Source of the DNA: Artemia franciscana
Taxonomy: Eukaryota > Arthropoda > Branchiopoda > Anostraca > Artemiidae
Assembly (NCBI RefSeq): GCF_032884065.1
Contig: NC_088863.1
Span: 64,732,790 to 64,796,789 of the forward strand
Reading direction: 5' to 3'
Length of the DNA: 64,000 bases
Translations under genes and position numbers: made by a program
The notes under the pieces: generated by a model
The model's input: the letters and a program-made list of their open reading frames with translations, nothing else
What the model was told of the DNA's origin: nothing
The model's database searches: none
Shown: positions 43,476 through 54,882 of the stretch, one piece after another
How the letters are laid out: every line of letters begins with the position of its first letter
Numbering within the stretch: the stretch's first letter is position 1

Positions 43476-43758
43476 AGAATGAAGACTTTTTGTACACATT
43501 AATTTTATAAATAAGCAAGCTCACAAATATTTTAAGAGCATTTCACTCTTAGGACACTGATTTTGATATTATTCAGGTAGGACAGGGTATTTTCGACTAG
43601 AAAATCGTTCAGTCGACGTTTTTCTACATACATTTTGGGAAATTCTTTGTAAGTATATTCTCAACATAAAAAAATAAATATAATAGAGAATAAGAACCTC
43701 AGCTTTTGGTTGATAAAACTTGTCAATGCATGGGATTTTGAATAATAGATTTTACACT

Positions 43759-44195
43759 TTACTCGAGAAAGTTTAAGAGAAAGGCCAAAAAGACAAGAAA
43801 ATGGGATATTTCAAAGACACAAGACCAGTGTCCTGTCTTTACAGTTGACGGGCTACTATTAATGATTATAAGGGTATTGTTAACACTTTGAATATGCTCA
43901 AGAAAATCCAAGAGTAGGCGGTAGGATTTCTGTTTGGACAAATATGGTTCCAAGATCAATAAATTAATTATTTGGTTTTTGTATATGGGTCCAAGTTTAA
44001 TAGAACACTGCCTTCAGGAGCCATTTCCAAATAAGTTTCGAAATGATTTAGTGACATTAATGATTTAATCCCTATAAACGGTTCAGCAAAGCTAGACTCT
44101 AAACGTGCTTTGCTCACCCGGAAAATATTCATATTTTTAGTAACATTTTTTTTCAGGGAGTGATCATTGTGGGTAAAATTGTTCAAAGTAGCCAT
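43759..44195 (-). pseudogene. Two minus-strand open runs, possible protease relic
   Basis: 43968-44195 (75 codons: IFRVSKARLESSFAEPFIG, LEMAPEGSVLLNLDPY) and 43759-43959 (66 codons: INSSPSTVKTGHWSCVF) lie head to tail. The second has a Ser/Pro-rich lead-in to a GHW with an aromatic-rich tail, faintly like the His box of adenain-type cysteine proteases carried by Polintons. That is a weak resemblance; the Asp and Cys boxes were not found. Confidence 0.25.
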
Positions 44196-44849
44196 GTCTT
44201 ACTATCACATCAACATTTTCCGAGATGAACCCATTGAGAGATGAGGTGATTGAGGGCTGAGATTCTTAATATAGTAGATATGCCATTTCTAGGAAACGAA
44301 ATCCTTTTTCGTTCTAAAAATTCTTATTAGTGTAGGTATCTTTTTTTCATTTTTTTTGGCATCTGATCTAAATAGAGACCTATGAGTGATGAGATATTTC
44401 TCTTTTTTATTCACATTTCCCGCTGTGTCACAATTTCAATCGCTCATCGAGGGATTAGGTGCTAGACTTGTGATTTTGTGAAACATTTCTTTTAAATCCT
44501 TCCTATTGCCCCAATCTTGTAGTTTAGAGGAAGCAAACCTGCGGCAACTAAAGAAATATATTTTTGGCCAGGAGTGTGGCAGAACGAAAAAACTTAGCAA
44601 ACCAAATGCTATGGTGATAACCTGACATTGGTGAACGACTCCTCTATTAGTCCCATCTCTGACCCAACTGTCTTATTCTATAAGCAAAAACATATCCATC
44701 AATATTAAAACAAACGAACGTACGTTTTATTCGAGCCATCTCACTAAATGGGTCAAAAACCATATGTGATCAAAGCCAAACCCTTTGTTATGGCTAAATG
44801 ATGGCCAAACGTAGTTCTGGATATTAAAAGACAAACTTTTAAATATTAA

Positions 44850-45113
44850 TTATTGAAAGCGATTTTTTGAAGATGCTTTATATTGTAGTGGTGAATGTGT
44901 TCTTGAGCAGGCTTCATTAAAAAAAACTTCAGAAGGGGAGAACACGTTGGTATCACCAACTCTCGATGTCTCAACAAAGGATGCATTAAGAACATTATAA
45001 TCGTCCAAGGAAAAGCCGAGTGAATAGTCTGCAAAAAAAAAAACACGTTCCATCACACTGGCAGTTCTAGCACTACTACCACTGATTATTTTTTGTTTGA
45101 AAACCAAAAACAT
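44850..45113 (-). pseudogene. Unrecognised minus-strand open frame
   Basis: 87 codons ending at TGA/TAA near 44850 include VFFFADYSLGFSLDDYN and VGDTNVFSPSEVFFNEACSR. It is on the same strand as, and just downstream of, the integrase-chromodomain relic, with an upstream extension of open codons to about 45170. Composition is protein-like. It is probably part of the same element; no family is recognised. Confidence 0.3.
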
Positions 45114-45319
45114 CTTTCAGATTTTGTTGCAAATAGCCTTCTCATTGTCAATGGCAAAACTCAGGATATCTCAGGATATTATACGTATTGTTAATAACTT
45201 AATTAACCAGATTGACTTCATATTTTCCATCAAATTTGATAGTGGGGAGATTTCTGCCCAAAAATAGCTTGTTTTATTCAAACCATCATGGAGGGGATCA
45301 CACACACTGGAGACGAATG

Positions 45320-45995
45320 TAAAAAGAGAAATTCTTTGGCATTGTGAACCTCTTCAGTGGTAATCCAAGAATCAAAATCAGGGTTTTATCATAGCCAACG
45401 AACAAGTGACTGTTTCTTAATCCTTTGTGTTCGAATCTTTAATATACTTCCAATTTCATTGATTTCACTGCTGTTTTTAATGCTTTAAATACTCTTAAAA
45501 ACTTCCAAGGATTTCTTTATCGTTCAAACCCCGCAGACGATATGTTACAGGATTAGTTTCCAAGATTTATGATACTTTAAAAACTTCAGGAAACCACAAG
45601 TAAACCTCCTCTTCAAAAATATTTCTACTTTCACAGATTCGATGTATATAATCAACATTGAATTTCTTCTTTTCCGCTTGTCTCTCATCAGAATATTGTT
45701 TTAAAAAAAAAGTGCCAAGTGCATTTTTAACATTATGAACTGCCAGTGGACTAAGATTGGACAGGGATTGATGAGATAGTAGAATATAAATTATCGCCAT
45801 ACTATAAAAACCTTGAATATGTACAATATCTCGATATTAAAATTTGAATAGTTCTTATCAAACATTTAGCCAATGCCGCCTTTATTGTCTATGATTATGA
45901 TAAAGTATTGTACTATATTTCAATATAAGCTTTTTTACATTTGGGTTATTAAATTCGCTTCGCCGGTGTGTTTGAATTCTTCCATAACAATGTTG
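45320..45995 (-). pseudogene. Retroviral-type integrase with chromodomain, relic
   Basis: Read on the minus strand, in changing frames: RIQTHRRSEFNN (second Asp box of the DDE core, now damaged), LILKYSTILYH, KAALAKCLIRTIQILISRY (helix with the third catalytic acidic position, lost), FNVDYIHRICESRN, WFPEVFKVS, ETNPVTYRL with NDKEILGSF (SH3-like tail), then a chromodomain (KIRTQRIKKQSLVRWL, DFDSWITTEEV). The order core, tail, chromodomain is that of Polinton integrases and some Ty3-like ones. At least six stops or shifts show it is dead. Together with the polymerase relic on the same strand it favours Polinton. Confidence 0.6.
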
Positions 45996-46639
45996 TTCGA
46001 GGATATATTCAAGAATATATTCTGATTGTAGGTAAAATATGCTTGTATGAACTATTGGGACTATTAAAACTCGTCTAAATTCAAACGATCTGCTTGTAAT
46101 ATATTCAATGGGGGAAAGCTTTAGTATTACGATAAAGAATGCAGTGAAGACTATGATTTCGTTGGAGACTATAACTGGTTTTACTCTTTAAATAGTCTAT
46201 CGCTAAATTCTTTTCATGTCCAGTGACTTGAGAAAGTGTGGTGGGGAAACTTAAACTTCCTGCTTCACCCATATTCCCATAAACACGTTTTTAAACTTGA
46301 GCCATTTTGAAAGTAAAAATCGTTTGTTCGTTTAGTCGTTAAATTGTGAGGTTACGTTATTATGTAGTTTATTTTACAGAATTCATTATATTTCAAAAGT
46401 CATTTTCTTAACAACAAAAGGCAATAGATGTGGCTTTTATTAAATTAGCCTTTAAATAACTCTGTACGATCTTCCAGGGTCAAGCTAGCTGTGACAAAAA
46501 AGAACAAGAAGAAGAAAAAGTGCCGTTTATGCAGATTGTCGTGTTACGGCCACTTTTCTTGATTTTCAAGCCAGTATATTTCCCTTGTTGTTCAATCCAA
46601 GAGACTGTAAGTTCTCTATATAGGGTTTTTAGACAAGGT

Positions 46640-47505
46640 GGCTCTAATACTGTGTCTAGTGTTTTGCTCTGATTCTAGTTTTAACCATTCTGGGCTCTTT
46701 CAGTTTTTCTATGGGGCATGATCGAGTTTTACCAGTTTGCTAGCTACCGCTCCAACCTGTATACCATACAGTTACATAAAATGGGTTAGTGCTATATATG
46801 AGAACAAAACTGCTGTTGTTAAGCTTTTCTCTGCTCACTTCAAAGAGCCCAAAATAGGGCAGTGAAGGATACTTTAATTCCCTCGACTTTACCCTTCTTC
46901 TGATCTTTATAATGTTACTGGAATAGCTCAGCTGGATCATATTATAGGTAAAAGTACTCTTTATTTTGCGCATTCTGCTTTTCTAGGTACTCTCCCACCG
47001 CCCCTACAGCAGTTTTTCTCGCGGACAGGCTCAGGTAGGTACCTTTTCTTCTTTAAGTAATTCTTCTCGACGATTTATTTTACCAAAACGATCTTCTACA
47101 GCAGCCCAGAGGTCTCCGGTATATCAATCAATTCTATTATGGAACTCCATCCCTTCGGATGTCCCTCTTTTTCTTTCTGCAAAGGCATTATTTCGACGGG
47201 TCTTTCCAATTCATTAATTTTTCTTTCTCTTTATTAATCCTTTCCTAATTTGTATATCTCTTTTCTTCTTTGAAAATCATTTTCAGCTATAAGTTAAATC
47301 TCCTTCTAAATCTTCTATCTGTTAAATATCCTATCTATTCAATGTCCTTGTCTTGTTCCAGTGTCTTTTTTTTGTTTTGTTTTTTTTTTCGTATATATTT
47401 TATTATAGTGTTTTATCCTAGTTCTCTGTAGTCCATTACAAGCAAAGCCTATTGGGCCAAGTAACCACTTTACTTTTGTAATAGTTTTTTCTTTTAGTAT
47501 CAATA
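46640..47505 (+). pseudogene. LINE 3' end (Jockey/CR1/L2-like), decayed
   Basis: Pieces in order: YRSNLYTIQLHKM near 46760, VTGIAQLDHI near 46915, and SPVYQSILLWNSIPSDVPLF near 47115-47175, stopping at TAA near 47214. These match the C-terminal end after the RT of Jockey/CR1/L2-type LINEs, where a WNSLP-type box is typical. A 3' untranslated stretch then runs to an (ATTG)n tail. Frame changes break it and everything upstream of the RT end is missing, so this is a 5'-truncated insertion. Confidence 0.5.
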
Positions 47506-47537
47506 AATTGATTGATTGATTGATTGATTGATTGATA
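47506..47537 (+). repeat. (ATTG)n microsatellite tail
   Basis: Seven to eight copies of TTGA following AATAAA. Its position fits the tail of the LINE fragment 46640-47505. Confidence 0.85.
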
Positions 47538-47559
47538 AGGTAGGAAATGAGGTTAGCAG

Positions 47560-47885
47560 CTGGTTTTTCATTAAATCAGGAGTTAAGCAGTGTTGTGTTT
47601 AATCCCCTTCATATGGATAATTTTTATGGTCTTTGTCTTAAGGAGCGCGGGAAAGGCAATGGAACACCTCGGAATAAAATGGGGAGGGAAAACTCTTCAG
47701 GACTTTCAGGACTCAGCGAGTTCGCGATGCTAGAATAGATTTGAAAATTAATTTTAAGAGGACAAAGTCACTAAGGCTAGGAAAAAGTGAAGATTAAAAG
47801 GTGACATTGGGTAGCGAAAAGATTGATCAGGTGGGTAGCTTCACTTTTCTTGGTATAATTATTAGTAAAGACAGTGGGATTTTAT
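47560..47885 (+). pseudogene. RTE-like LINE, RT fragment
   Basis: GVKQCCV near 47580 (from a G-V-R-Q-G-C box), GKAMEHLGIKWGGKTL near 47650 in another frame, then KINFKRTKSLRLGKSED and LGSEKIDQVGSFTFLGIIIS up to about 47870. The last part matches the fragment at 6838-7048 word for word in places. The YxDD box itself has been lost to a short deletion or rearrangement between WGGKTL and KINF. Stops are present; the fragment is dead. Confidence 0.7.
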
Positions 47886-48499
47886 CATGTTCTAATTTCA
47901 CACAATCATTAAAGAGAAAAGACGCAAAAAAAGGACACATCAGTTATGTTGTAATGGTCACTTCCAAACAATGTAAAAGACTTTGGCCTATCTCACTGAA
48001 AAATGAGTATGTACAAATTGATGACAAAAAGGATAAAGTTTTAATTTATAGTTAGACGAACTATTTAATTGATATGGTATCAGATTTGGTTGCAAATCGT
48101 AAGAGACTTGAGTCATTTGATAGTAATCCGTATGAATTTTTAAAGTTATCAAACTTCCCAAAAAGTTATATTGAGAATAAACATATCTTAAATCGATTAA
48201 GGGAATAAAACTGATTTAAAATAATTTTTGGAAAATACTAGCACACCAATTGACGGCGATATGAGACATATCAAAAATCGAAAACGATGTAGGTTTCTAT
48301 GGATATTTTTTCGTCATTTGTTACCTTTTAAGTTTATGAAAAGTTATTTAAACTGTTCGTGGTAACGAACTGTATTAAAGAGTGACCCGGCTCAATAGTA
48401 AACGAAACTCCTAAAAACGGAATTTTGATAGTAATAGACAAATCAAAAGAATCGAGCTTTGTGATGATTTTAAATATATAAATTTAATCAAATTTTGTT
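47886..48499. other. AT-rich stretch, nothing recognised
   Basis: No frame longer than about 60 codons outside the LINE fragment and no repeat visible within the window. Confidence 0.35.
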
Positions 48500-49197
48500 T
48501 TACCCATCAAAAATTACGAGCCTGAGAAAATTTGCCTTATTTTGAGAAATAGGGGGAAACACCCCCAAAAATTATAGAATCTTAACAAAAATCACGCCAT
48601 TGCATTAAACGTATTGGAGAACCCTACTTCAGAAGTTTTAAGCTCCTATCTACGAAAATGCGGATTTTTTTTGCCAGAAGACCGATCACAGGTGCGTGTT
48701 AATTTTTTTTCCCAGGGGTGATCATATCGACCCACTGGTGCTAGAATGTCGCAAGGGGACTCAATCCAACAGAAATTAAAAGTTCTAGTGCCCTTTTTAA
48801 GTGATTGAAAAAATTTGGAGGGCATCTAGGCCCCCTCCCACGCTCAAATTTTCACAAGGTAAACAAATCAAGAATTTGATATAGCCATTTTGCTCATCAT
48901 ATTAAAAACTACCATTAACAATGTCTTTCGAGACGACTTAGTCCCTCACAGTCCAAGGGAGAGGGGCTGCAAGTTACAAAATTTGACCAGTGTTTACGTA
49001 TAATAGTGGTTATTGGGACGTGCAGAGACGTTTTCGGGGGAATTGTTTTTAGTTTGGGAGAGAGTTGAGGGGAAGGAGCTGCGTGGGAGGATCTTTACAT
49101 GTAGGAATTTTTCGAGGAGAAGATAATTTCCATGAAGGGGGTGCAGGTTATTCTAGCACAAATAAAAAAAAAACAATGAAAAAATAAATATGGAAAA
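48500..49197 (+). repeat. Composite dispersed repeat
   Basis: It includes AGTGCCCTTTTTAAG with GGCCCCCTCCCACGCTCA and GATATAGCCATTTTGCTCA (also at 7180-7300 and 49525-49640), and a G-rich part (GGGGCTGCAAGTTACAAAAT, TTTCGGGGGAATTG) resembling 23840-24150. It continues directly into a palindromic module at 49198. The order of modules suggests one long repeat family of 1 kb or more. Confidence 0.55.
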
Positions 49198-49445
49198 GTT
49201 TTTTCAACTGAAAAAAAGGAGCAATATCAAAACTTAAAACAAACATAAATTATTGCGCATATGTGGGGTTCATCTCCTCCTAGATACCTCACTCTTTACG
49301 CTAAAATATTTTTAGTAATTTCAGCTATTTTTTCTGTGGCCTTTGTGATTCAGGGGTCATTCTTAAAGAATTGGAACAAAATTTAAGCTTTAGTGTAAAG
49401 AGCGAGGTATTAACCAGGGGCATCCCCCCTCATATACGCAATAAG
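49198..49445. repeat. Palindromic module, right arm truncated
   Basis: The left arm (TTTTTCAACTGAAAAAAAGG, AACTTAAAACAAACATAAAT, GCGCATAT) and an inner pair (CACTCTTTACGCTAAAAT / CTTTAGTGTAAAGAGCGAGG) are clear. The right arm stops after CCCCTCATATACGCAATAA. The inner pair alone makes a long imperfect hairpin. Confidence 0.65.
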
Positions 49446-49524
49446 AGTATACAAATGTAGAAGCTTGTTACGCTAGTTAATTCGTAAGTTAAGTATATTT
49501 TCTACTAATAAAAATGTTCCTAAA

Positions 49525-49645
49525 AATTAAAAGTTGTAGTTGCCTTTTTAAGTAACCAAATGGTTGGAAGGCAGCTAAGCTTCCTCCCCCATTCTTTTCT
49601 CAAAATATTCCCATCAAAACTAAGAGAAAGCAATTTAGCCAAAAA
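49525..49645 (+). repeat. Dispersed repeat 'TTTTTAAGTAACC' copy
   Basis: AAAATTAAAAGTTGTAGTTG...TTTTTAAGTAACC, GGAAGGCAGCTAAGCTTCCT and a CAATTTAGCC end parallel 48765-48900. It again stands just left of a palindromic module. Confidence 0.6.
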
Positions 49646-49670
49646 AAAAATTGTATGCATATTTCGCAGG

Positions 49671-49913
49671 TTTTTCAACTGAAAGTAAGGAGTGACATTA
49701 AAACTTAAAACGAACAGAAATTACTCTGTATATTAAAGTGAATTTCCCGCTCTTGGTGCTAAAGTTTTTAACTGTTTTGAAAAGTATTTGAGAGAAAGAG
49801 TCAAACTTTAGCGTAAAGGGTGGGTCGTTGAGGAGGGGAAAGCACCTTTGATATACGGAGTAATTTCTGTTCGTTTCAATTTTAATGTTGTACCTTACTT
49901 TTAGTTAAAAAAC
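49671..49913. repeat. Palindromic module, best copy
   Basis: Left arm 49671-49734 (CAACTGAAAGTAAGGAGTGA...CGAACAGAAATTACTC...GTATAT) is the near-exact reverse complement of right arm 49852-49913 (ATATACGGAGTAATTTCTG...TACCTTACTTTTAGTTAAAA). Inner sequences (GCTAAAGTTTTTAAC and GTCAAACTTTAGCG) pair too. About 245 bp, no coding content; MITE-like in form. Confidence 0.75.
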
Positions 49914-50118
49914 TTGTCCTTATTTTATTTTATTAACCATTAGGGGTAGTTTTGTTTTGTGCTTAAATGTTTGCAACTATGGGAATAAATTCATCTTTTC
50001 CACATCCTGAATCCAAAGCCACATCTTGTCAGTCTGATTTCTTTTCCTATCTCAATTTTGCAATTTGGAGCTATTCCAATGGCTTTTTTAGCGGAGTAAC
50101 ATAAAGGGAAAATATCGT

Positions 50119-51189
50119 CGAGTCGTTCAAGTCTTTCCCAAGTCGCTTATGGGAAGATACGGTTTTTTTTATTCTCTTTTTTTTCATATAGACATGCCAA
50201 AAACTAACTAAAGTCTCTTCGTCCAAAGATGTAGTAGCGCGTAAACTAACCTTAGGAAAGGATTTGTTTTTAGTTTGTTGAAAGGCTTGTCAAGAGGAAG
50301 AAATCGACTGATAGAAGAAAGGGGAATCCAGGCCGTTAGAATTTGTCTTTATGAGATTTCAGCAAGCATTTCTGTGATGAAATTTTCATTGTTTTTGGCA
50401 TTGGAGCTATAAGGAAGAGACTAAAGAATGCTAATAAAAAACATTGAAAAGCAAAAATAATACAACTTTGACACTGAAATACTTTTCAAATTCCACCAAT
50501 ATTTAATTTATGCTCGATTAAAATTGAACTCGATTATCTTTCTAGGTTTCTAGTTTCTTTTATCTTGGTTTAATACAATTATTTGTTTAGAATCGGTTCA
50601 TTTTGGGTTTTATTTGTTGATCCGTATTAATAACTTTTTTTTTTAGTTTAAATTGTTACATTTCTTTCTTCTTGTCATTTCTGTGATTAAATTTTCATTA
50701 TTTTTGGCATTGGAGCTGTAAGCAAGAGGCTATAGAATAATAATAAACAAAAATTGAACAGCAAAAATAACACAACTTTGACACTGAAATACTTTTCAAA
50801 TTCCCCCAATGTTTAATTTATGCTCTTTTAAAATTGAACTCTATTATCCTTTTAGTTTTCTCGTTTCTCTTACCTTGGTTTGATAAAATTATTCTTTTTA
50901 GAATCGGTTCATTTTGGGGTTTATTTCTTGATTCGTATTAATGACTTTTTTCTTTTAGTTTGAATTGTTAAATTTCTTTCTTCTTGTCATTTCTGTGATG
51001 AAATTTTCATTATTTTTGGCATTGGAGCTGTAAGGAAGAGCATATAGAATAATAATAAACAAAAATTGAACAGTAAAAATAACACAACTTTGACACTGAA
51101 ATATACTTTTCGAATTCCCCCAATGTTTAATTTATGCTCATTTAAAATTGAACTTTATTATCCTTTTAGGTTTCCCGTTTCTCTTACCT
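50119..51189 (+). repeat. Left inverted arm
   Basis: Tip 50119-50366 (CGAGTCGTTCAAGTC..., AGTAGCGCGTAAACTAACC) is followed by 2.65 tandem units marked by CATTTCTGTGAT at 50367, 50676 and 50988 (spacings 309 and 312). It ends abruptly after TTTCCCGTTTCTCTTACCT at 51189. Confidence 0.9.
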
Positions 51190-51205
51190 ATACAAATATG
51201 CATCC

Positions 51206-51217
<12 letters not shown>

Positions 51218-51293
<76 letters not shown>

Positions 51294-51300
51294 GCATATA
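51218..51300. repeat. (TA)n tract inside the foldback element
   Basis: TA run with a TGTATATGCATATATA end, just inside the left arm. Confidence 0.9.
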
Positions 51301-51589
51301 TATTTTTTAGATGTATATACATATAGAGGTAACACATTTTTCCAGCATAAAGAAGACAACTTCAATTAGATATTGCTAAAATTAATGGTTTGAATACCTT
51401 TCATAGAATTAGACTGATCACAGCGTCTAAACCTGATTTGCCAGCAATAGAGCTTTCAGTGCTAAAAAAATATATAAGTGGAGATGAGATGAAATCAATT
51501 TGATACCATACAAATTCAAACCTACTAAAATGCCGCCAAGTAGCTACCTTAGATTTTTGTTTGCTTGACAAACAGTGGTGACACTAACG

Positions 51590-52790
51590 GTGATAAAGTT
51601 CTGTCTTTTGAGCTCTGTACTTTTTCACAATTGCTTTTTATTTCGTTTGAGGTGATTAGGACAACTGAAAAAGCATCTCTAACAAATACAATGATCAAAA
51701 TTGAGGGATTCGATGATTCGGTGACATTGCCAACCTCCCAAAGAGTTTTGGCTTCGCTTAGGATTCTCAGAGAGTTTCGGATGATTTGATGACATTGCCA
51801 ACCTCTCAGAGAGTTTTGGAAGGTGACTGACTTGACAAAAAATTCCCAAGGACTGCCAAATCCACAGTCTGAAAGGCAGGATATTACGTAGATTATGTTA
51901 AAAGAAAATTCAGCCAGACATTGGTAGTTTTGACTCTTACACTGATGCACCGAAGATAAAAAATTGCACACAGTCGAGGAGAACTTGGTCGTCAAAAGTA
52001 AGCAGGAACTTCTAAAAATCCAAAAAATAAACAAAGCTTCATCAAAGTACTTACTGAGAGGATGGCAAGCTCATAATACAAAGTTCTACAGGCTCAGGAT
52101 GATGCCGATGTTTTTGCTGTCAGTTTTCTGAAACTTCGTCAAGCACTTTGATCGGGAATGATGCTAACCTATTAGTCCTTCTGATGTAACATGCCAAGCT
52201 TGATGCATGTGATATCTTTAAAGGATACATAAAGGGACAGCAGACAATCTGCTCGTATGTGACGCAATATCTAGCTGCAATGCAACATCTAGACTTCACA
52301 GCGTACAAACCAGTAGTAGTTTTCTGTTCACTTAAAGAGGTTATTTTTAAAGATGCTTGCAAAACTTCTTGAAACCAAATTCCAACCAGCAGGAAATTGC
52401 CGAAGCTGGAGAGAAAGTTTAGCTATGAATATACAAAGGGGAAAGCATTGAGAATATCGTGAAGGAAGTCTGAGTGTGAGCATTTATAATGCGGGCTGCT
52501 AGTGCAAATGCTTTCATTCATGCAGAGTGGCTTCCACCAACTATGGCCACCACACAGTATCAAATAGGTGTTATTTGCATATAATGAAGCGGCAAGACAC
52601 CACAAAATTCACTTAAGTCCAAAGAGCAGGGCATTTGCCTCTCTTTGTCATGGACTATATATCTTCCTGTTATGACAGATGCTTCACCAGGACTAGTGAA
52701 CCAGCTGAAGATGGCGCGGTGCCAGACCATTAACAAGTGCATGCTGCTCAAGTGTAGCTGACATCAGAGCGGATGGCCCAGCTTTAACTC
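51590..52790 (+). pseudogene. Interior gene relic, XPG/PIN-nuclease-like dispersed family
   Basis: Ordered pieces on the plus strand, in shifting frames: TFSQLLFISFEVIRTTEKAS near 51625, DYVKRKFSQTLVV near 51893, FDSYTDAPKIKNCTQSRRTW near 51930, AQDDADV near 52095, GNDANLLVLLM near 52155, AKLDACDIF near 52195, NATSRLHSV near 52280, HAEWLPPTMATTQYQ near 52518, and YLPVMTDASPG near 52661. The DADxxx and DxNLLVLL pairs resemble acidic boxes of XPG/FEN and PIN nucleases, and the LPPT...Y and TD..PG blocks are hallmarks of a protein family I recall as highly repeated in invertebrate genomes. Many stops; dead copy. Its central place between the arms suggests it was cargo or the element's own gene. 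Confidence 0.55.
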
Positions 52791-53836
52791 TTGAAAGTTT
52801 AAAGGGATATTATAATTACCGCTGAAGCAAAACAGGATGAGGACGATAAGGAAGACGCGCAGAAAGAAGAATTAGCATTAGACCAGGCCTCAAAGTCAAA
52901 CTGCTGTTGTGATTGATAACCTGAGTTGTAATTTTTCCTTTTCATAACTGATTGATCAGAAGTTTCGACTCGATTAAATAAGTATTTTTGCAAGATGTTG
53001 TACAAGACAAATCCTGATACTAGAGGTCCCTTAGAGGTTAATAGTAAAAATCTACATTTCGACCACGTGTTTGGCTATACGGTACCTTACACGGTATAAA
53101 CTTATTCTTCACTCAGGAATGCGGCAAATAATGATCTGAATAATTTATCTCCCCCTTCCCTGTTCTGCGAAAGTAAAATTTGATAGTGGAGTACATAAAA
53201 CTTTCGGTTTCGTTTTGATTTGCTTTGATGGAAAACTACCACTTAAAATCTGAAGAAAAAACATCCAAATCAAAATTACTATTTCCCTTCTCACATTTCT
53301 CCCTTAGGTACAGGAAGGGGGGGGGTCAAGTAGTTGTGAAAGAGGAATTTGGGAGGATTGTTTCTGTGTGATTAGGTTGATCTTGCTTACCATGTTGCTA
53401 TGTAAAAAAGAAACTTTTGCAATTTTTCCAAGGTCAAACCCTAATTTTCCTCCACTAATCCTCCGCCATTAATATAGTAATCTAGAGGAGATAAGTTCTT
53501 CTGATTATATTAAATAGCTAAGCTAAAAATTTAAATGAAGAAAATTAAGCAGAAAATTTGGTTTTCATCTACAAATCTTACTCTAATAAACAAAGTCAAA
53601 TATTTTCCTTTATTTGTAGAATTTGGAAAAACTAGTGGCTGATGGAGACTTTAGGTCCAACAGAAATTTAAATTCTGATGTAACCTCTTGTTATTAAACT
53701 GAAAACTAAAATAAAGTTGACGAATAATCTTTCAATTGACAAAGAAAAAATAAATTAAAAACCCACAGAGTAATTATAGAATATAAAGTAAACAGGAAAT
53801 TTTAGAAGAAAACTAAAGAGTCATATTAAAGGCTAT
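52791..53836. other. Interior of foldback element without recognised gene
   Basis: AT-rich text with stops in all frames; no match to the arms until about 53837. Confidence 0.5.
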
Positions 53837-54882
53837 AACAAGAAAACAGAAAGTTAACAGATCAAACTAAAAACAGAAGAATTATTAATACGAATCAAGA
53901 AATAAAACCCAATATGATCCGATTCAAAAACAAATAATTCTTTCAAACCAAGGGAAAAGAAACGAGAAACTTAAAAGGATAATTGAGTTCAATTTTAAAC
54001 GAGCATAAATTAAATATTGGGGGAATCTGAAAAGTATTTAAGTGTCAAAGTTGTGTTATTTTTGCTTTTCAATTTTTTATTTATTAGTATTCTGTAGCCT
54101 CTTTCTTACAGCTCCAGTGCCAAAAATAATAAAAATCTCATCACAGAAATGACAAGAAGAAAGAAAGTTAACAATTCAAACTAAAAAACAAGTTATTAAT
54201 ACGAATCAAGAAATAAATCCCAAAATGAACCGATTCTAAGACGAATAATAGTATCAAACCAAGGTAAGAGAAACGAGAAACCTAAAAGGATAATAGAGTT
54301 CAATTTTAAACGAGCATAAATTAAACATTGGGGGAATTCGAAAAGCATTTCAGTGTCAAAGTTGTGTTATTTTTACTGTTCAATTTTTTTTTATTATTAT
54401 TCTATAGGCTCTTCCTTACAGCTCCAATGTCAAAAATAATGAAAATTTCATCACAGAAATGACAAGAAGAAAGAAAGTTAACAATTCAAACTCAAAGAAA
54501 AAGTCATTAATACGAATCAAGAAATAAACCCCAAAATGAACCGATTCTAAAAAGAATAATTGTATCAAAACAAGGTAAGAGAAACGAGAAAATTAAAAAG
54601 ATAATAGAGTTCAATTTTAAAAGAGCATAAATTAAACATTGGGGGCATCTGAAAAGTATTTAAGTGTCAAAGTTGTGTTATTTTTGCTTTTCAATTTTTG
54701 TTTATTAGTATTGTATAGCCTCTTTCTTACAGCTCCAATGCCTAAAATAATAAAAATCTCATCACAGAAATGACAAGAAGAAAGAAAGTTAACAATTCAA
54801 ACTAAAAAACAAGTTATTAACACGAATCAAGAGATAAATCCCAAAATGAACCGATTCTAAAATGAATAATGGTATCAAACCA
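53837..54882 (+). repeat. Extra right-side tandem units
   Basis: Additional ~311-bp units (TCACAGAAATGACAAGAAG at 54141, 54451 and 54762). Units alternate between two variants: type A (TTTAAGTGTC, GCTTTTCAA, AAAAATCTCA) and type B (TTTCAGTGTC, ACTGTTCAA, AAAATTTCA). This gives a ~622-bp higher-order repeat, with no counterpart on the left side. Confidence 0.85.

Noticed and set aside
51549..52034. 161-codon minus-strand frame
   Set aside because: It lies antisense to the ordered motifs of the interior gene relic on the plus strand, so it is a shadow frame.
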